From positions 4,508,318 to 4,572,317 of the forward strand of contig NW_023998464.1 in the NCBI RefSeq assembly GCF_014805625.2: 64,000 nucleotides of DNA, read 5' to 3'. The position numbers were made by a program, and so were the translations under genes. The notes beneath the pieces were generated by a model. That model saw nothing but the letters and a program-made list of their open reading frames with translations, was not told the DNA's origin and did not search any database. Within the stretch, counting starts at the first letter, position 1; each line of letters starts with the position of its first letter. The DNA comes from Glossina fuscipes (Eukaryota; Arthropoda; Insecta; Diptera; Glossinidae). Shown piece by piece: positions 1-12,800 of this stretch.

Positions 1-975
1 ATGTGAAAAAATCAGTCGCGCCCAACCAATACTATAAAGATTCAAAATAACGTATGCTTCGATGTTTTCTTTTTGGCATAAATATGGTGGGTGCACAATA
101 TTCGGTCAGAGCTGAGTGTAGTTTTTTTATTTGTTACTGCCCTGCAGCCTATAAAGACAGTTACGCAAATAAATATTTAAATGGAGAGAAACATCGCTTT
201 TTATCTTAAAGTCTATTATCTCTCTACACGTGCACACTCAATTGAAGAAATATTTCGGATGCTTCGGACGTCTTGCGGAATTTGAAATCAAATTATGTTT
301 TTGCATAAATCTTCGTTTCCAAAATACGTTATTTAGTTTTTGATCACTGCTGCTCGTGCTGCTGTAGTCTCTGCGTCATTATTATTATTATTATTATTTT
401 CGAAGCTTCCAGAGAGAAATTAGAAGAACGCGAGAGAAACTTTGCTTAACACATTCGACATATCTTTAAACAGTTTCTGTTAAAAGTTACGTACATCTTG
501 CCCAGCAAACGTATTCAAGTATTATTTGAAATTATTGCAGTAAGTAACACGAACAAAAGCGTATGCGTTGATTGCTTGTTGCATTACGCGTAAAGCACTC
601 AATGCGTAAACAACGTTTAATCGCAGGGCGAATAAATCTGTGAAGAAAGAAAAAAAAAACAATTAATTACGAAAAAGAGTTATTGAGTGTATGATCTTAC
701 GGAAGGTTATAAAAAGCAAATAATAATTGGAAAATATCTGTATAAAGACAAAATTGAATTATTATTAAAAAACCTTAAACAATAGGGGCAAATTATTAAA
801 TTAAAGCAAAAAGTTCAGAAAAAATCTATTTGTCCCACACGTCAAAAAGGAACAAACGGAGCTTAACAAATCAAAAATCGTTTAACTGAATATAAAAAGA
901 TAATTCTTTTCATTTAAGAAAAGTGATAAAATTATTTAAACCATTTTTTTGCAATAAAAGTAATGAATAATTTAA

Positions 976-981
<6 letters not shown>

Positions 982-1014
<33 letters not shown>
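982..1014. repeat. (AG)n microsatellite
   Basis: Perfect AG dinucleotide run of about 33 bases. Confidence 0.95.
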
Positions 1015-1017
<3 letters not shown>

Positions 1018-1688
1018 TACATTTAAATTAATGATTAAAAATTTCGGTGCAAGGCGGATTATCGGAAGAATTATGATGCACGCATTTTCTCCTTTCTTCT
1101 TAACTGCTTTTTATCCGTTTTAACGCTTACTTGTACGTTGTACGAGCTCAGAATAAAATTTAATGAAAAATTAATCTTTAATATCTAACAAAAAGTGGAA
1201 AAATGCTACTTGACGTAGTTTACATGGTTTAATAAAATAACATAACACAAGAGAGAATAATTATATTTAAATTCATCCGGATTTTCATTAATGTCAAATG
1301 TCACAAAGAACTTTGAATATTTGTTTGATAAACTGCACAATATGTGTTCACGTTTATCCCTAAATTTCTATGGCGGATACTTGTAATGATTTAGCGGTGA
1401 TTGTGGGAGAATGAGACTAGAATTTAAAAAAAATTCACCATTTTTCACCACCAATAGTATTTAGGATTTGCAATAAGCGTCCTTGCCTCTCGAAGCCAAT
1501 GATCTTCGGTCGAAGCTTCAAAAGTACCTCGGTAATCGCAAAATTATATATAAATTTGTTTTGTTGTGCGGGAGCAAGTGAGAGGATTCAAAACATTGCA
1601 TTCACAAAGAGTTGCATGCAATAAATGTATGACGTTGCATAGTTGCAGAGGCTCAATCCGTTGCTAAACTATTTGCTTGTTTGCCTCG

Positions 1689-1955
1689 TATACCCTACAC
1701 CATTTGCGGTCCAAGGATATATTAAATTTGTGCGGATTTGTACGCAACGACGTGAGATAGGCCCACGTTCCCGTTATACCGCTCGATTCAAAATCACTTT
1801 CTGAGTCGATTTAACCTTGCACGTTCGGTTGTCCGTCACGCTTCAAGGCACAATTTTTGAGATATTTTGCAGAAATTCGGTACACGAACACGTTGTAGCC
1901 CAAGGATATGCGCCCTTGAAAATAATTCGGATTGGATCAGTTATTTTTATTGCCT
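1689..1955 (+). repeat. Muscoid-type dispersed repeat copy
   Basis: Begins with 'taccctacaccatttgcggt' and continues with a tsetse/muscid-like pattern: '...atattaaatttgtgcgg', '...gagataggccca', then a 'ttgtccgtc' core. Similar blocks recur at least a dozen times in this window. Confidence 0.5.
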
Positions 1956-2228
1956 GAATTTTCTCTGAAACATTCTAAGCCAGAAGTAATCAAAAAATAA
2001 TCGAAGCAAAAAAAGAATGACATAAGCATACATAATGCCACGGTTTAGCAAAGTCTTGAACTGAGTTTATATAACGAGTAAAACCACTATATAAAAATGA
2101 AAATAATTCAAAATCGATAAAAGCAAAAACACATAAGATTAAGTTTTTTGAATTTTAAATAAAAACAAATAAGAACACTAAACTAGACCATGTTCCGCCA
2201 TTACAGATCTTACAGTTTTTCATATAAC

Positions 2229-2537
2229 GGCTGTTCAAAATAAGGCGCTACACGAAAAGTGCTCGAAGAAGTCTTGCGATCCAAATTATTTTCAATAGCG
2301 TTCGTCTTTGGATTGAAAGATGTCGGTGTACCAAATTTCCTCGAAATATATCAACAATTGGGGCCTGTGGGTTGAATATAAGGAAACAAGTGGAGTAGGT
2401 GGCCAGGTAGAGATTGAGAAGTGATTCTGAATCAATCGGTATCTTTGGAAAGGGTTCTATCTCAAGTCCTTCTGGGTGTTGAATATATCTGCACAGATTG
2501 AATACATCTTTGCACCACAAGCGGCGTAAGGTATAAA
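2229..2537. repeat. Muscoid-type dispersed repeat copy
   Basis: Shares several blocks with 5790-6135: 'aatagcgttc', 'caacaattggggcctg', 'tctcaagtccttc' versus 'tatcccaactcattccgag', and the end 'ccacaagcggcgtaaggta'. No coding content. Confidence 0.5.
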
Positions 2538-5003
2538 CAATTGTAGTGGCATGAAAGAAAAAATCTCTTAGGTAAATAACATACCTAACGACGGAAGATG
2601 CACCAATTTAACTAACTAACTATGAAATTCGCTGTGAATTTGGAATTCAATAAGGAACCAATCAATAAGAGAATAAAGTTAATGAGTTGGAATTTTTATT
2701 CGTAACTCAATTTATTTATTCTTCTATAGATGATTTTACTTAATGAAATTAAATAAAACTTACACGATAAAGCTTTAAATTACGCAAACAAACCACAATT
2801 GCGTACGTGTGCTCAATAAATAAACCAACAGAGCTAACCACATTAAAGAACTGACATAATCAAAAACAGATTAAAGAACCGAAGTGCATTACGTAACAAT
2901 CGCAATTTTATTTTAATATACTTGCAAATAACATCTAAAGACCAAGAAAAATACTTAATAAAGAAGCGAAGGGAATTCGCGTAAATATGAAGGTAGCTAA
3001 TGATAAGTTATGTGTAATGTAAGACATCTTCAGAGAAGTAAAAAAAAAAAAAAAAATCCAGATTAATTGGGTTCAGTCAGTGATTAAGTACTCGGCAAAG
3101 AATTCACAAACTGAGAATGTTTAATTTAAAGTATCTTATGAATTACTTTCTTATTTAAAAAAAAAAAAGAAAAAAAAAAGCGAAATAAATTATGATTCAT
3201 ACAGTTTCCTTTTTCTACGTCGAAGAAAATGCACACCATAGACGATATGAATTCCTTGGAAATATGAAGCACATTGATTCAAGAATGTTCAGATATACAA
3301 AATGTGTACTTGTTGTTGTTGTTTTCATTGTTACTGAATCAATTATGCTGACCACGTCAGGGTGGACTTTGACCATATTTTTTTCACTACGTAAGCGGTC
3401 AATCGATGACTGATGAATGATTCATTTAAGTTTTCTTCCTCTTAACTGCATTTGTAGCCGCATTGGTTGCTCTTCAAGCGTAAATAATCTGCTGTTTTTA
3501 TATTATATGTGGAATAATTGAGGGAATAGTAGAAAGAAAAAGACAAGTTCAACATCTATATATAGATTTAGAAATTTACATATAAATAAAATAGAAAATA
3601 TATGCTCGTTACGATACCTTGATAATTATGGACGCAGGAAAGCATTTTCATACATTTTTAACATAAAAATATTTATTTCGATCCTATTAGCTTCAACATA
3701 AACTTAGTGAAGCATTGAAATAAATGTGTATTTGTAATCCAATGAATGCATTTTAACTACTAAACTATGTTAAGCTATGGAATATTTCACGAATATTTAT
3801 TGCGATGCGAAATAATGTACTACTTCCTTACATATATACTGAGCTAGCAAGGCATCCTAGATCGATCGAAATTCTCGCTACAGATCTACGCTATCTGATA
3901 TTTCTACCTGCAATAACTGAGATAGAAAGCAAAGGCTTGACGCGAAAACTCCTATTTCCTGTTATTCGTCCTCATTTGAAACAAGGCTATACCCGGTCAC
4001 GCCTTCCGCTGAATCTCAATATCTCAATATCTCTCTGGGTCTCAATATCTACGTATATACTTAGACCACGTAAAATTTGAACTCAATTTATTTATATATC
4101 TACGCATTTGTCTACTTGTGATGTGGTCGTTGGTCGACTAGGCAGAATTCCCGATGTTTCTGACAATTTTAACATCAAGCACTGAAAAATACGCCAGAAG
4201 CTATTTATCTCTTTGGTCAATGCAATGTCCGTCTACTTCTTACATATATACAACCAGTTGAAGTTTGAAAATTGACACGATCCATCTTTAACTAAAATAG
4301 ACAAGAAATAAAATTACAAGCTAAACAAGCATGGGTCAGGGCGTGTGCTTACATTTAACAAGGTATATTATGTTGTAATTCTAATTTATTATGCATTAGC
4401 AAATGTTCGTCTTACTGTTTGGTTTCGAAATTTATCCGAACCGCAGATACAGGTGCACGAGCATCTGTAGAACCCTTGAAAAACCGAAGCCAGAACTCTT
4501 CAGAAGAAACATGAAAAATTTTAAAATAATTTCTTCAATTACTTAAGGACATCCGCAAAACTCGATTTGATATGTTGGCTACCGTAAATCTAGGACAAGC
4601 GTGAATTTTACATTAGAGGTTTTTTATAATCGATATCTATTGGAGCGTATAACTTACGATCTTTGTTTAAGCAATCCGTAATTTAAACATCTCCTCGGGT
4701 GCGTTCTTTTCGAAGAAGATATTTGCTAAATTTAGCTATGGATATATGTTCATAGAAAATCAAAAACCGAATGTTCAGTAGTTGGCCCTGAGTCGTCTGA
4801 GAATTATTGGCTTGCAGTTGGAAAACTTAAGCTCAGTCGAAACAAAAGTTATGAAGAACTCGCTTTAACCAGGCTCTCTCTCTCTTTCATTGCTTGTTAC
4901 AAAGGGCATGTAAAAGAATTAAATTTATTAATAATTCATCTATTTACTTCTGTCAAAGTAAACCTAAAAATATTGGTAAAGAAATTAAATAAATTGAGTA
5001 ACA

Positions 5004-5263
5004 ATGGCTGCCACTTTACAACAACATTGCTCAACACCGCCAACTAACAATGTCAATATAAATTCGAACAAACAAAATCCGAAATTAAAACGTATAGTTT
5101 ATTCTAAATATCGCGAACTGTTGGGTTCCTATAATGATCAAGCAAATGCTTATATCGAGACTCTACCCGCTTATATGGTTCATAAAGACAATGGCTTTAA
5201 TTTGGAAGTGAAAACCCAACCAACACCAGCAATAACAGCTGATAATGGCAATGGTGATGATAT
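5004..5263 (+). CDS. Exon 1 of the large gene, start codon
   Basis: Starts at an ATG in good context (aacaATGG), encodes residues 1-86 and leaves two bases (AT) before the donor gtaagtg. The block KRIVYSKYRELLGSYND followed by ETLPAYMVHKDNGF looks conserved and protein-like, whereas the first 30 residues are a Thr/Asn/Gln-rich leader. The two leftover bases plus the G of exon 2 make a Met codon. A 5' untranslated exon further upstream is likely but not identified. Confidence 0.8.
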
Positions 5264-6773
5264 GTAAGTGCGCAAAACGATAATAAAAATTTTACTGAAA
5301 ACCATTAGAGAAGCTTATAAAAAAGCCCAAAAACAAAACTGAAGAGATAACAGTGAATTTTATTATTGCATTCGTTATTTCGCTTTGTATGTTTTTAAAA
5401 TATATATATATATATATATAAATAAATAATAGCAAAGCAAGCATTCCAACAGAAATATTTTTAGATAAAATTTTTTCAAAGTGAAAGGTGAAAAATTATT
5501 TTTTCATAACAAAAGCTTGAGAAGGTTGACTTTTATGGTTTTTTTTAAAGACATTAAACTTTTTTCAATTTTTTTGTTTTTATTTTATTATTTTGTCTTT
5601 ATTATTATTCATCTTTTTTATTTAATTGCAAAAAACTGCTTTTGACATGAAATAAATTGAAGAAATTTAGGTGGGAGCGGGTGTTTGCTTTTAAAACTTG
5701 GACATATTTTAATTATTAATAATATTGCATCTAAAGTAAAGAAAGATAGAGAAAAAGTAGTGAAAATCTATAGTGGGGCAAAGTCAGCTATTAAATATCC
5801 TACCCCACCTTGCTTAGCGCGCCTATTCACATAGGGGCCTTTTAAAATACGGTGCTACCTGGGAAGTGATCGAAAAAGTTGTCCGATGCGAATCATTTTT
5901 AATAGCGTTCTTCCTGGGTTGGTATAATAAATTTCTTCGACTATATAAACAACTGGGGCCTGAAGGTTGAACACAAGAAAAAAGAGCTCAGATGGACAGA
6001 TCGACCGACGGATGCACACGGTTCAGTAAGTATTTTTGATGAAAAAAGGTAGATATATCCCAACTCATTCCGAGTATTGCACACATCCGCACAATTTTAA
6101 TATGCTCTTGTACCAAAAGCGATGTATGGTATGAAAATATGAAAAAAGCCTTCAAGAATTGAAAGGAAGAAGAGAAATATCGAAAAGGTTTTACTTAAAA
6201 CAAACGTGCTCCATTCAGATGACTGCCGAGTATAATGAGTTTTCATATTTCGTAATAAAGCTAAAAATTTATTTTTAAAAGTTTGTCGCTGAAAAAGTTC
6301 GAAAACCGAAACTGAGTGTAAACTACATGTAGAAAGATGCTAGATCATTTTTAATTTTTTTATAATAATAATATTGCAATAAACGAAATGAAAAATCGCA
6401 CGGGAATAGCATAAAGCACGGAATTATAGAATATAGTTTAACTAAATATTTCTCTGTTATATATGATATATTCAGTCTTGTATTTTATGTATCATTAATC
6501 GACGTATAAAAGAATTTAATCGAGTGCATACATAATTGTTATCAAAGCAAATATACTCGGATCTTCATATTCCATACCACTGGTGTTAGGTTCGTGTGGA
6601 CGTATACAAGACCCAGAATGATTCGGTGTGATCGAGCGAACGATGCATATCAAAAAGAAAGACATTTCAATTCTTGTGGGTTTTAACACATTTGTCAACA
6701 ACTACACAGGCTATATGAAAAGTAAGAATACGTATATGACTAAGTCGTCACAAAATCTATCGGTAATCAAAAG

Positions 6774-6816
<43 letters not shown>

Positions 6817-9800
6817 GGGGGTTAAGTCTTCTAAAACCTATTTATACATATCACAAACGGAATGATACTCTTTAGTAATCAGTGCAAAAGTAATTAATAT
6901 GATATGGGCATGGTAAACTAGTTTAATGTTAATAAAAGAAAAACCGCATCAACTTGCTTTAAATGCATGCGTTCATATCTATGTATATGAAAAACTATTA
7001 TTGCGGTAGTTGTGCCTACTTGTTAACACGAAAAAAATAAATAAATAAATTGCGTCACCTTAATTCCCCTGTATTTTTGCGGTTACTTGCTCTAATTTGT
7101 ATGCTAAAGCAAACGATAGTAATACAATGGCTACCAGAAAAGAAAAACGCAACAACAATTTAAAGTGGGAGAAGTCGCATTACATATATACATATACCTA
7201 CGTACGTACATAAGTATATAAACTTTTGTTGTCAAGTCTATCTAGATGATTGCGAGCGTCTGTGACTACGCGACGAATATGCAGATTTACATCGATACAA
7301 ATTTCAGGGTTAAAAATAAAAAGCTGATAATGCTGACAATTTCTGAAAAAATGTATATACACATACATTTGTATACACAACACATTTGTGTTAATATATT
7401 TGTAAGATATTGCAAAAATTTATATTAAATTATAAATACAACTTTTGTATAAATAAATATGAATTACACGCATAAAGGAAATAATGTGTTTAAGAGAGTA
7501 TTTGCTCATATTGATGTCGGGATGCAGTTTTAGGAAATTTCATACAAACTTGCATAACAATCAACAGACAATTCAATAACAACATATTTCGTTTATTTTA
7601 TAGCAAATAATAAAATAAAAAGTTGCGGAGATATATAAGTTATCTCGTTCGATATGTGAAATCTAAAACATTGAGGCATCAAAGATCATGCCAAGTATAT
7701 ATTCTTAATCAACATAGTATTCGAAGTCAACTCAGAAATACGTTTTCTTTTGCTCTCTCCTTTTGAGTATGACAAATCAGTCAGGGCACACTTCCTGTAT
7801 GTGTAACGTGGCAATTATGATCAAAAAGAGATAAAGAGTGACCCCGCAGCTTAATGTATGTGTGCGCAATCGATGAGTGGCAGGCCTTTACGGCTGAGCA
7901 TCTACTTTAACGCTACAACCAAGCACGACTTACCCGCACTGAGATTTGAACCCGCGAACATCGACTTGGTAGTGATGGCTCTCTTCCATTTCACCATGTG
8001 ACTAGTCAGATCGCTCCGCTGTTACTGTTAAGTTCGGAAACCTAGAGATTGACGAACATCTTTTTATTTTAATTTTTCCGATCAAGCTTGAAAATGGCCG
8101 TGATAATGATGCAAAAATGTTTCATGCCCGATCATTGCAATTATCTCTAGCCGGGTAGGTAAGAATCTGAGTGCGGTAGAGTTACCTTGGTCGTAACTAT
8201 AGTGAGTCAGTCGGTAAAGTTATAACAGTTATCGGCTGGTGCCACCACCATCTCCCTACCACTATACTTCTTTCCCTTTCCTCACTTCTTCCTGACAGTC
8301 ATCGTACTACGCGAGTAGAAAATATCCGCTGAATGACTGCTCATATCAAAATAAACAAACAAAAAAATCTCTCACAAATGCAAAAATAACAAAAATTGTA
8401 ACCACTTGTAACACTTTTGCTTGAGATGGTGTGGGCTTGCAAATTTTAAATTAAATCGGTTTTCTAAATGTACTCATTGAAATTTTACTACCCGCAAATC
8501 AATGCAACTAAAACATTCTAAAAATTTTTTCCTCCTCTTGAATTAATACGAAAAGACCTTTAACGAAAACTTAAAGAGTCTACAAATATTATTACAACTT
8601 TGCTCTGTCTTTTATGAAAAGAAAAGAAAAAAAGAAATCAGACATTACTCAAACGATAGATAAATAGATTAAAGTAAAATTTCTCACGTTGTTTATTTGT
8701 TTATTAAATAAATAAACTCACGAAGAGCGACACAACAACAAAGACACAAAAGAAAATTTTAAATCGTTTTCGGATTCAGTTGAATTTTTTCTGCTGATTA
8801 GACATTAATTTTTTTTTTTTTTTTGTATTGTATGAACCTTGTTGTTGAAGCATAGCTAGTGCTGAAGCATTATCATTCTTTGCTTATATAAGGTCTTCAA
8901 GGTAACCGCGCAAAGTGATTGTAGCAATTTTATACGTCTCCCTCGCAATCATCCATTTGGAAATTCCTTAGTTACACCTTGAAGCTTTACCACGATGGAG
9001 GTAAAAATAATAAACATATTCACTTCAATAATGTGTGCTTCTATGCAAGTTACACAAATATATCCCTTGTATGCGGACAGGTATTGTGAATTTCAAATTT
9101 CACAGACATTTTCGCTGGAATTTGCATATAATTAGCAAATGTTCATCATATTTAATGCTTATTATAACTATACGCTTAACTCATTATTTCTCATTTCATT
9201 ACACTAAAAAGAAAATATTACATCTCCTTATAGCAGATAAAGTAAACGTCGTGTCTCTCATGCCTAAAATTCGTATCCAAATGAACTATTGTTACATCTT
9301 ATCTTATGGACATGTGTACCGTATAGCCACTTTGTTAGATAATCCACTATGTTTTTCACGTATGGTGTAAAAAACGGAGAACTGGTTTTGCTTTGATTTT
9401 CTCGTGGTAGCATGAAGAAGAAAGCACCATCAATTTTCATTCAACTGTCATTTTTGTTTGAACAATCGGTGGGCTGTTCATTTCCCTGAAAATTAAAAAA
9501 AAACCCATAGTAATTAAGAACAGAAGCCAACAATCAGAATTGATGTTCAATTGATAGCCGGGTAGTTAAGAGGAAGTGTGATTACTAAGACACTTTTCGC
9601 AAGTTCAAGCCTCTGTGCGGGTGGGCCGTACTCGCTCGTAGCTAAAGTATATAAATGCTGCCTCTACTGACTGACTGAGCGCACAAGTGCTAAATAGTCT
9701 ACGGTCACTTCTTACATCTTTCCCTTTCGCCACTAATTTCTGTCTATCACTGTGTTACACGCGTGCGAAACGTCTCTTGAGCGATTGGTCAAATAATATA

Positions 9801-12800
9801 AAAAGAAGAACTCTTAGAGAGACCTACCTTCACAAGAAAGGGAAACAACAAAACATTAAATGAATCTGAAAAAGCTTTAAAAATAACTCGTGAGTTTCAC
9901 TAGAAATTGAACGATGCTTAAGGTTATATAAAAGATTTCAGATCAGCCAATGCAGACAAACCTATGCTCGACTATGGATAATAACTTATTGAACCCACAT
10001 GTCAAAATTAATAAATTTTTGCAGTTTGTTGAAAAAATAGTGGATAAAAAAAAGCGCAATAGCGGATTAAGAGGTGGTCGCGGAAGAGCAAACTGCCATA
10101 AATTCAAATAATCATCGACCACATGTTTGCAATTTTTATTGCGGAAATGTTATGAAACGTATAGATCAATGCAAAATTATTCATTATTCAAAAAAAAAAA
10201 GAGAAGAATGTAGTCTACACTCACCAAACGCCTGTTTTTTAATCGTTTTACAAGAAATCGCACATAGATACTAGGTTCTAATACGGTCGATAGACAAATG
10301 GAACTAAAGAAAAAAAAAGCGAACTTAAGAAAAAGGAATACAAGAAATTATGCGGATTCAAGAGAAATCGATTCACAGATTGAGTGAAAACTTTTAAGGC
10401 TTTCGTCATTTGAATTTAATTGAAATGGTAATGACTAACACACTTCATAAGCACTGCGTTAAAGTATACTTGTGCATATACATCTACGCTATATTTGTAG
10501 TGCATATAATTTGTTTTCTTTTAAAAATTGAAATTTAAGAAATTTTATTTTTAACACAAATGCAACTTAAAAGACATAGCCATGTGTAAGAAGTTTATTT
10601 TTAAGATGGTTTTTACCGAATTTTCTTTGGCATCTTGTGAAAATATTTTAATAATAAATTCCAAAATTAGATATATTGCGCAGTTTGTTGATTTAAGGAA
10701 ATTTCTTAGCTTATATTGATGCATTTTAGATTATCTTGAGAGAGAGGGAGAGAGAGAGAGAGAGAGAGGGAGAGAAAGAGAAAGAATGAGAGAGAGAAAT
10801 TAATCGATTTGTTTCATTACCTCGTGCGGTCAGGAAGCTTAGAACTTGCCTGTTCATCTCACGTTCGATTTGTCATTGCTCGTCAACATGAGATTTGGCC
10901 ATTTATTTATTTTCAATTCTTTGAGTTTTCAATTTTATTTACAATTCTGAATGCACAATTGCTGCATGTTATTGGAAAAGAGCAAATAATTTTATATGAT
11001 ATTACTATTATTGTAATTAGTTTTGCTCGACAAATAAATTCTAAGATTAAAACCTTAAAGCACTAGCTATAGACATAGCGCTTAAACTTTAAACTCAAGA
11101 CCATTGAGTTGCTAGTCGAGATCTTTTGCATCCTCGGCCACTGAGACGGGCAAATTTTATACAATAAAAATCGTTAATGGAAGGACATAGTAGAAGTGAA
11201 CGGGGAAAAAAGTATGCTTACTATGCGATTGAATACTGGAAGTGCGCTAAGCAAACAGAGCTTGGCTATTGGTTGAGTTTAATCAACAAGTAAATTAGTT
11301 TATTGTGTTGCTAAGGGTACGTCTTCGGCAATGCTCGAGCATTATACACGCTGGTTTATTTTTCATAAATCGACGTTTGTATGTAAATGCAATGTGTATC
11401 AATAGAAGCGTTTGAACAGTTTAACAATAAAAATTCATTACACTGCAATGAAAGTGCTTTGTGGATCATCTTGGCTACATCCTTCAATCCGGTTCCAAGA
11501 AAATTAATCCTCATGATCAAGACGTGGCAAATAGCATCAGCATGCCATGTAACAGCGGTGATTCTGTGTTTTCCTAGCTCTTTGAAATCGCCGATTTTAA
11601 CCGGTAATAGTCGGTTTTACTGACCTCGGCTACTAACGTTGACCTCGGCTACATAACATTACCGTGAATTTGCTCATATCTCAAATGTAACATTTCTTTA
11701 GTATCCCCCTGAATACACTATATCGGGCATGTTGCTTTCAATTGGATCAACGAGAAGGTTTCAGAAGAAAGAAACTCAGAACTTGTGTTACCAAACGGTG
11801 ATGACGTAGAGCCTGCTTGAATTCACAAAGCACTTAAAAAAGCGAACTAAATCGTTTCAAATCTTTTAATTAACAGACATGCTGGACTTCGTGGCTGAAA
11901 TCTGTGTTAGGAAAAATCTACGCGGCCTATATCTTCTATGTGAACTATGTACAAACTACGGCGACGTTTGAATTGACGTGCTGATAATGTTCGCGGAGGC
12001 ATCAATAAGAACAAAAGAAGGCAAAAGTGTCATATATCTTCTCCAATGTCACATTTTAAAGATTTTTACGGTACACACAAACCTCTAGAGAGTGTAGTTA
12101 CTTATATTTACCATATTTATAAATTATAAAATTTTATTATTATATAAATTTTTTTCTGAGAAGGAATTTAGGAAAAGATAGCAAAGACTATTTTTGGAAG
12201 TTAAGGATTGTATGTAAACGAGAAAATTGCATAAACGTGCTTAAATTTTCGTAGAAGAGCGTCACGCCTTAAAGGGTAAAGTTAAGTTTTGTTCCAACTG
12301 AATTTTACACATTTATATGGCAGTAAATAAGAAATTTAATTTAATTTTAATCCGCCTGAGTGGCCGAGTAGGCAAGAGTCTCGAATATCAACTCATTGGT
12401 CCTGGTGGGTTCAAATCTCAAGTGCGGTGGAGTTTTTAATAAAAGCTGAAAGCTTTAGATGCTAGTGCTTTAGGAGAGTTTAGTCTTGGAATTTATTCTC
12501 TGGCTAAATTTATAATAATAATAATAATAATTTAATTTTAACTTTAATCCTATGTGTTTCCATAACAAAGGATATGACGATGTGCCTCTTAGGCAATTTT
12601 GAGAATCGCGGGGATGAAATGCTTTTATTTTTAGTGTTACTTTAAATTCATTTTTCCAACTCTGCGCGCGCGTGTAATATTCTTGTAATTTCCTTTTTAT
12701 TCTGTTCCTTCATTGCTTTATACGTTTTTAAGGCCTAATTGATTATAAAAGTGTTTGAATTTATTGAAATATATTGAGCTTTTGGTAATTGATGCCCTCG

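Larger units (their letters stand above)
1..5003. other. Non-coding flank upstream of the large gene
   Basis: No credible coding frame. It holds an AG microsatellite at 982-1014, poly-A tracts near 3041 and 3158, and two diverged muscoid repeats (about 1689-1955 and 2229-2537). The promoter and any 5' UTR exon of the large gene probably lie here, but I could not pick out a TATA box or initiator with confidence. Confidence 0.6.

Noticed and set aside
3805..4080. 91-residue plus-strand frame
   Set aside because: Ile/Leu-rich, with direct repetition of a short 'ctcaatatct' string. No splice sites or family resemblance; likely chance.
7920..7990. Possible minus-strand tRNA gene
   Set aside because: Only a B-box-like segment; the cloverleaf is incomplete and the body matches SINE-like copies nearby.
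9035..9370. 111-residue plus-strand frame in intron 1
   Set aside because: Composition is typical of AT-rich non-coding DNA (Ile, Tyr, His, Lys); no recognisable motif.
12351..12440. Possible tRNA-Ser gene
   Set aside because: A and B boxes are recognisable, but the acceptor stem is not formed and the sequence continues into a SINE body with an ATA tail.
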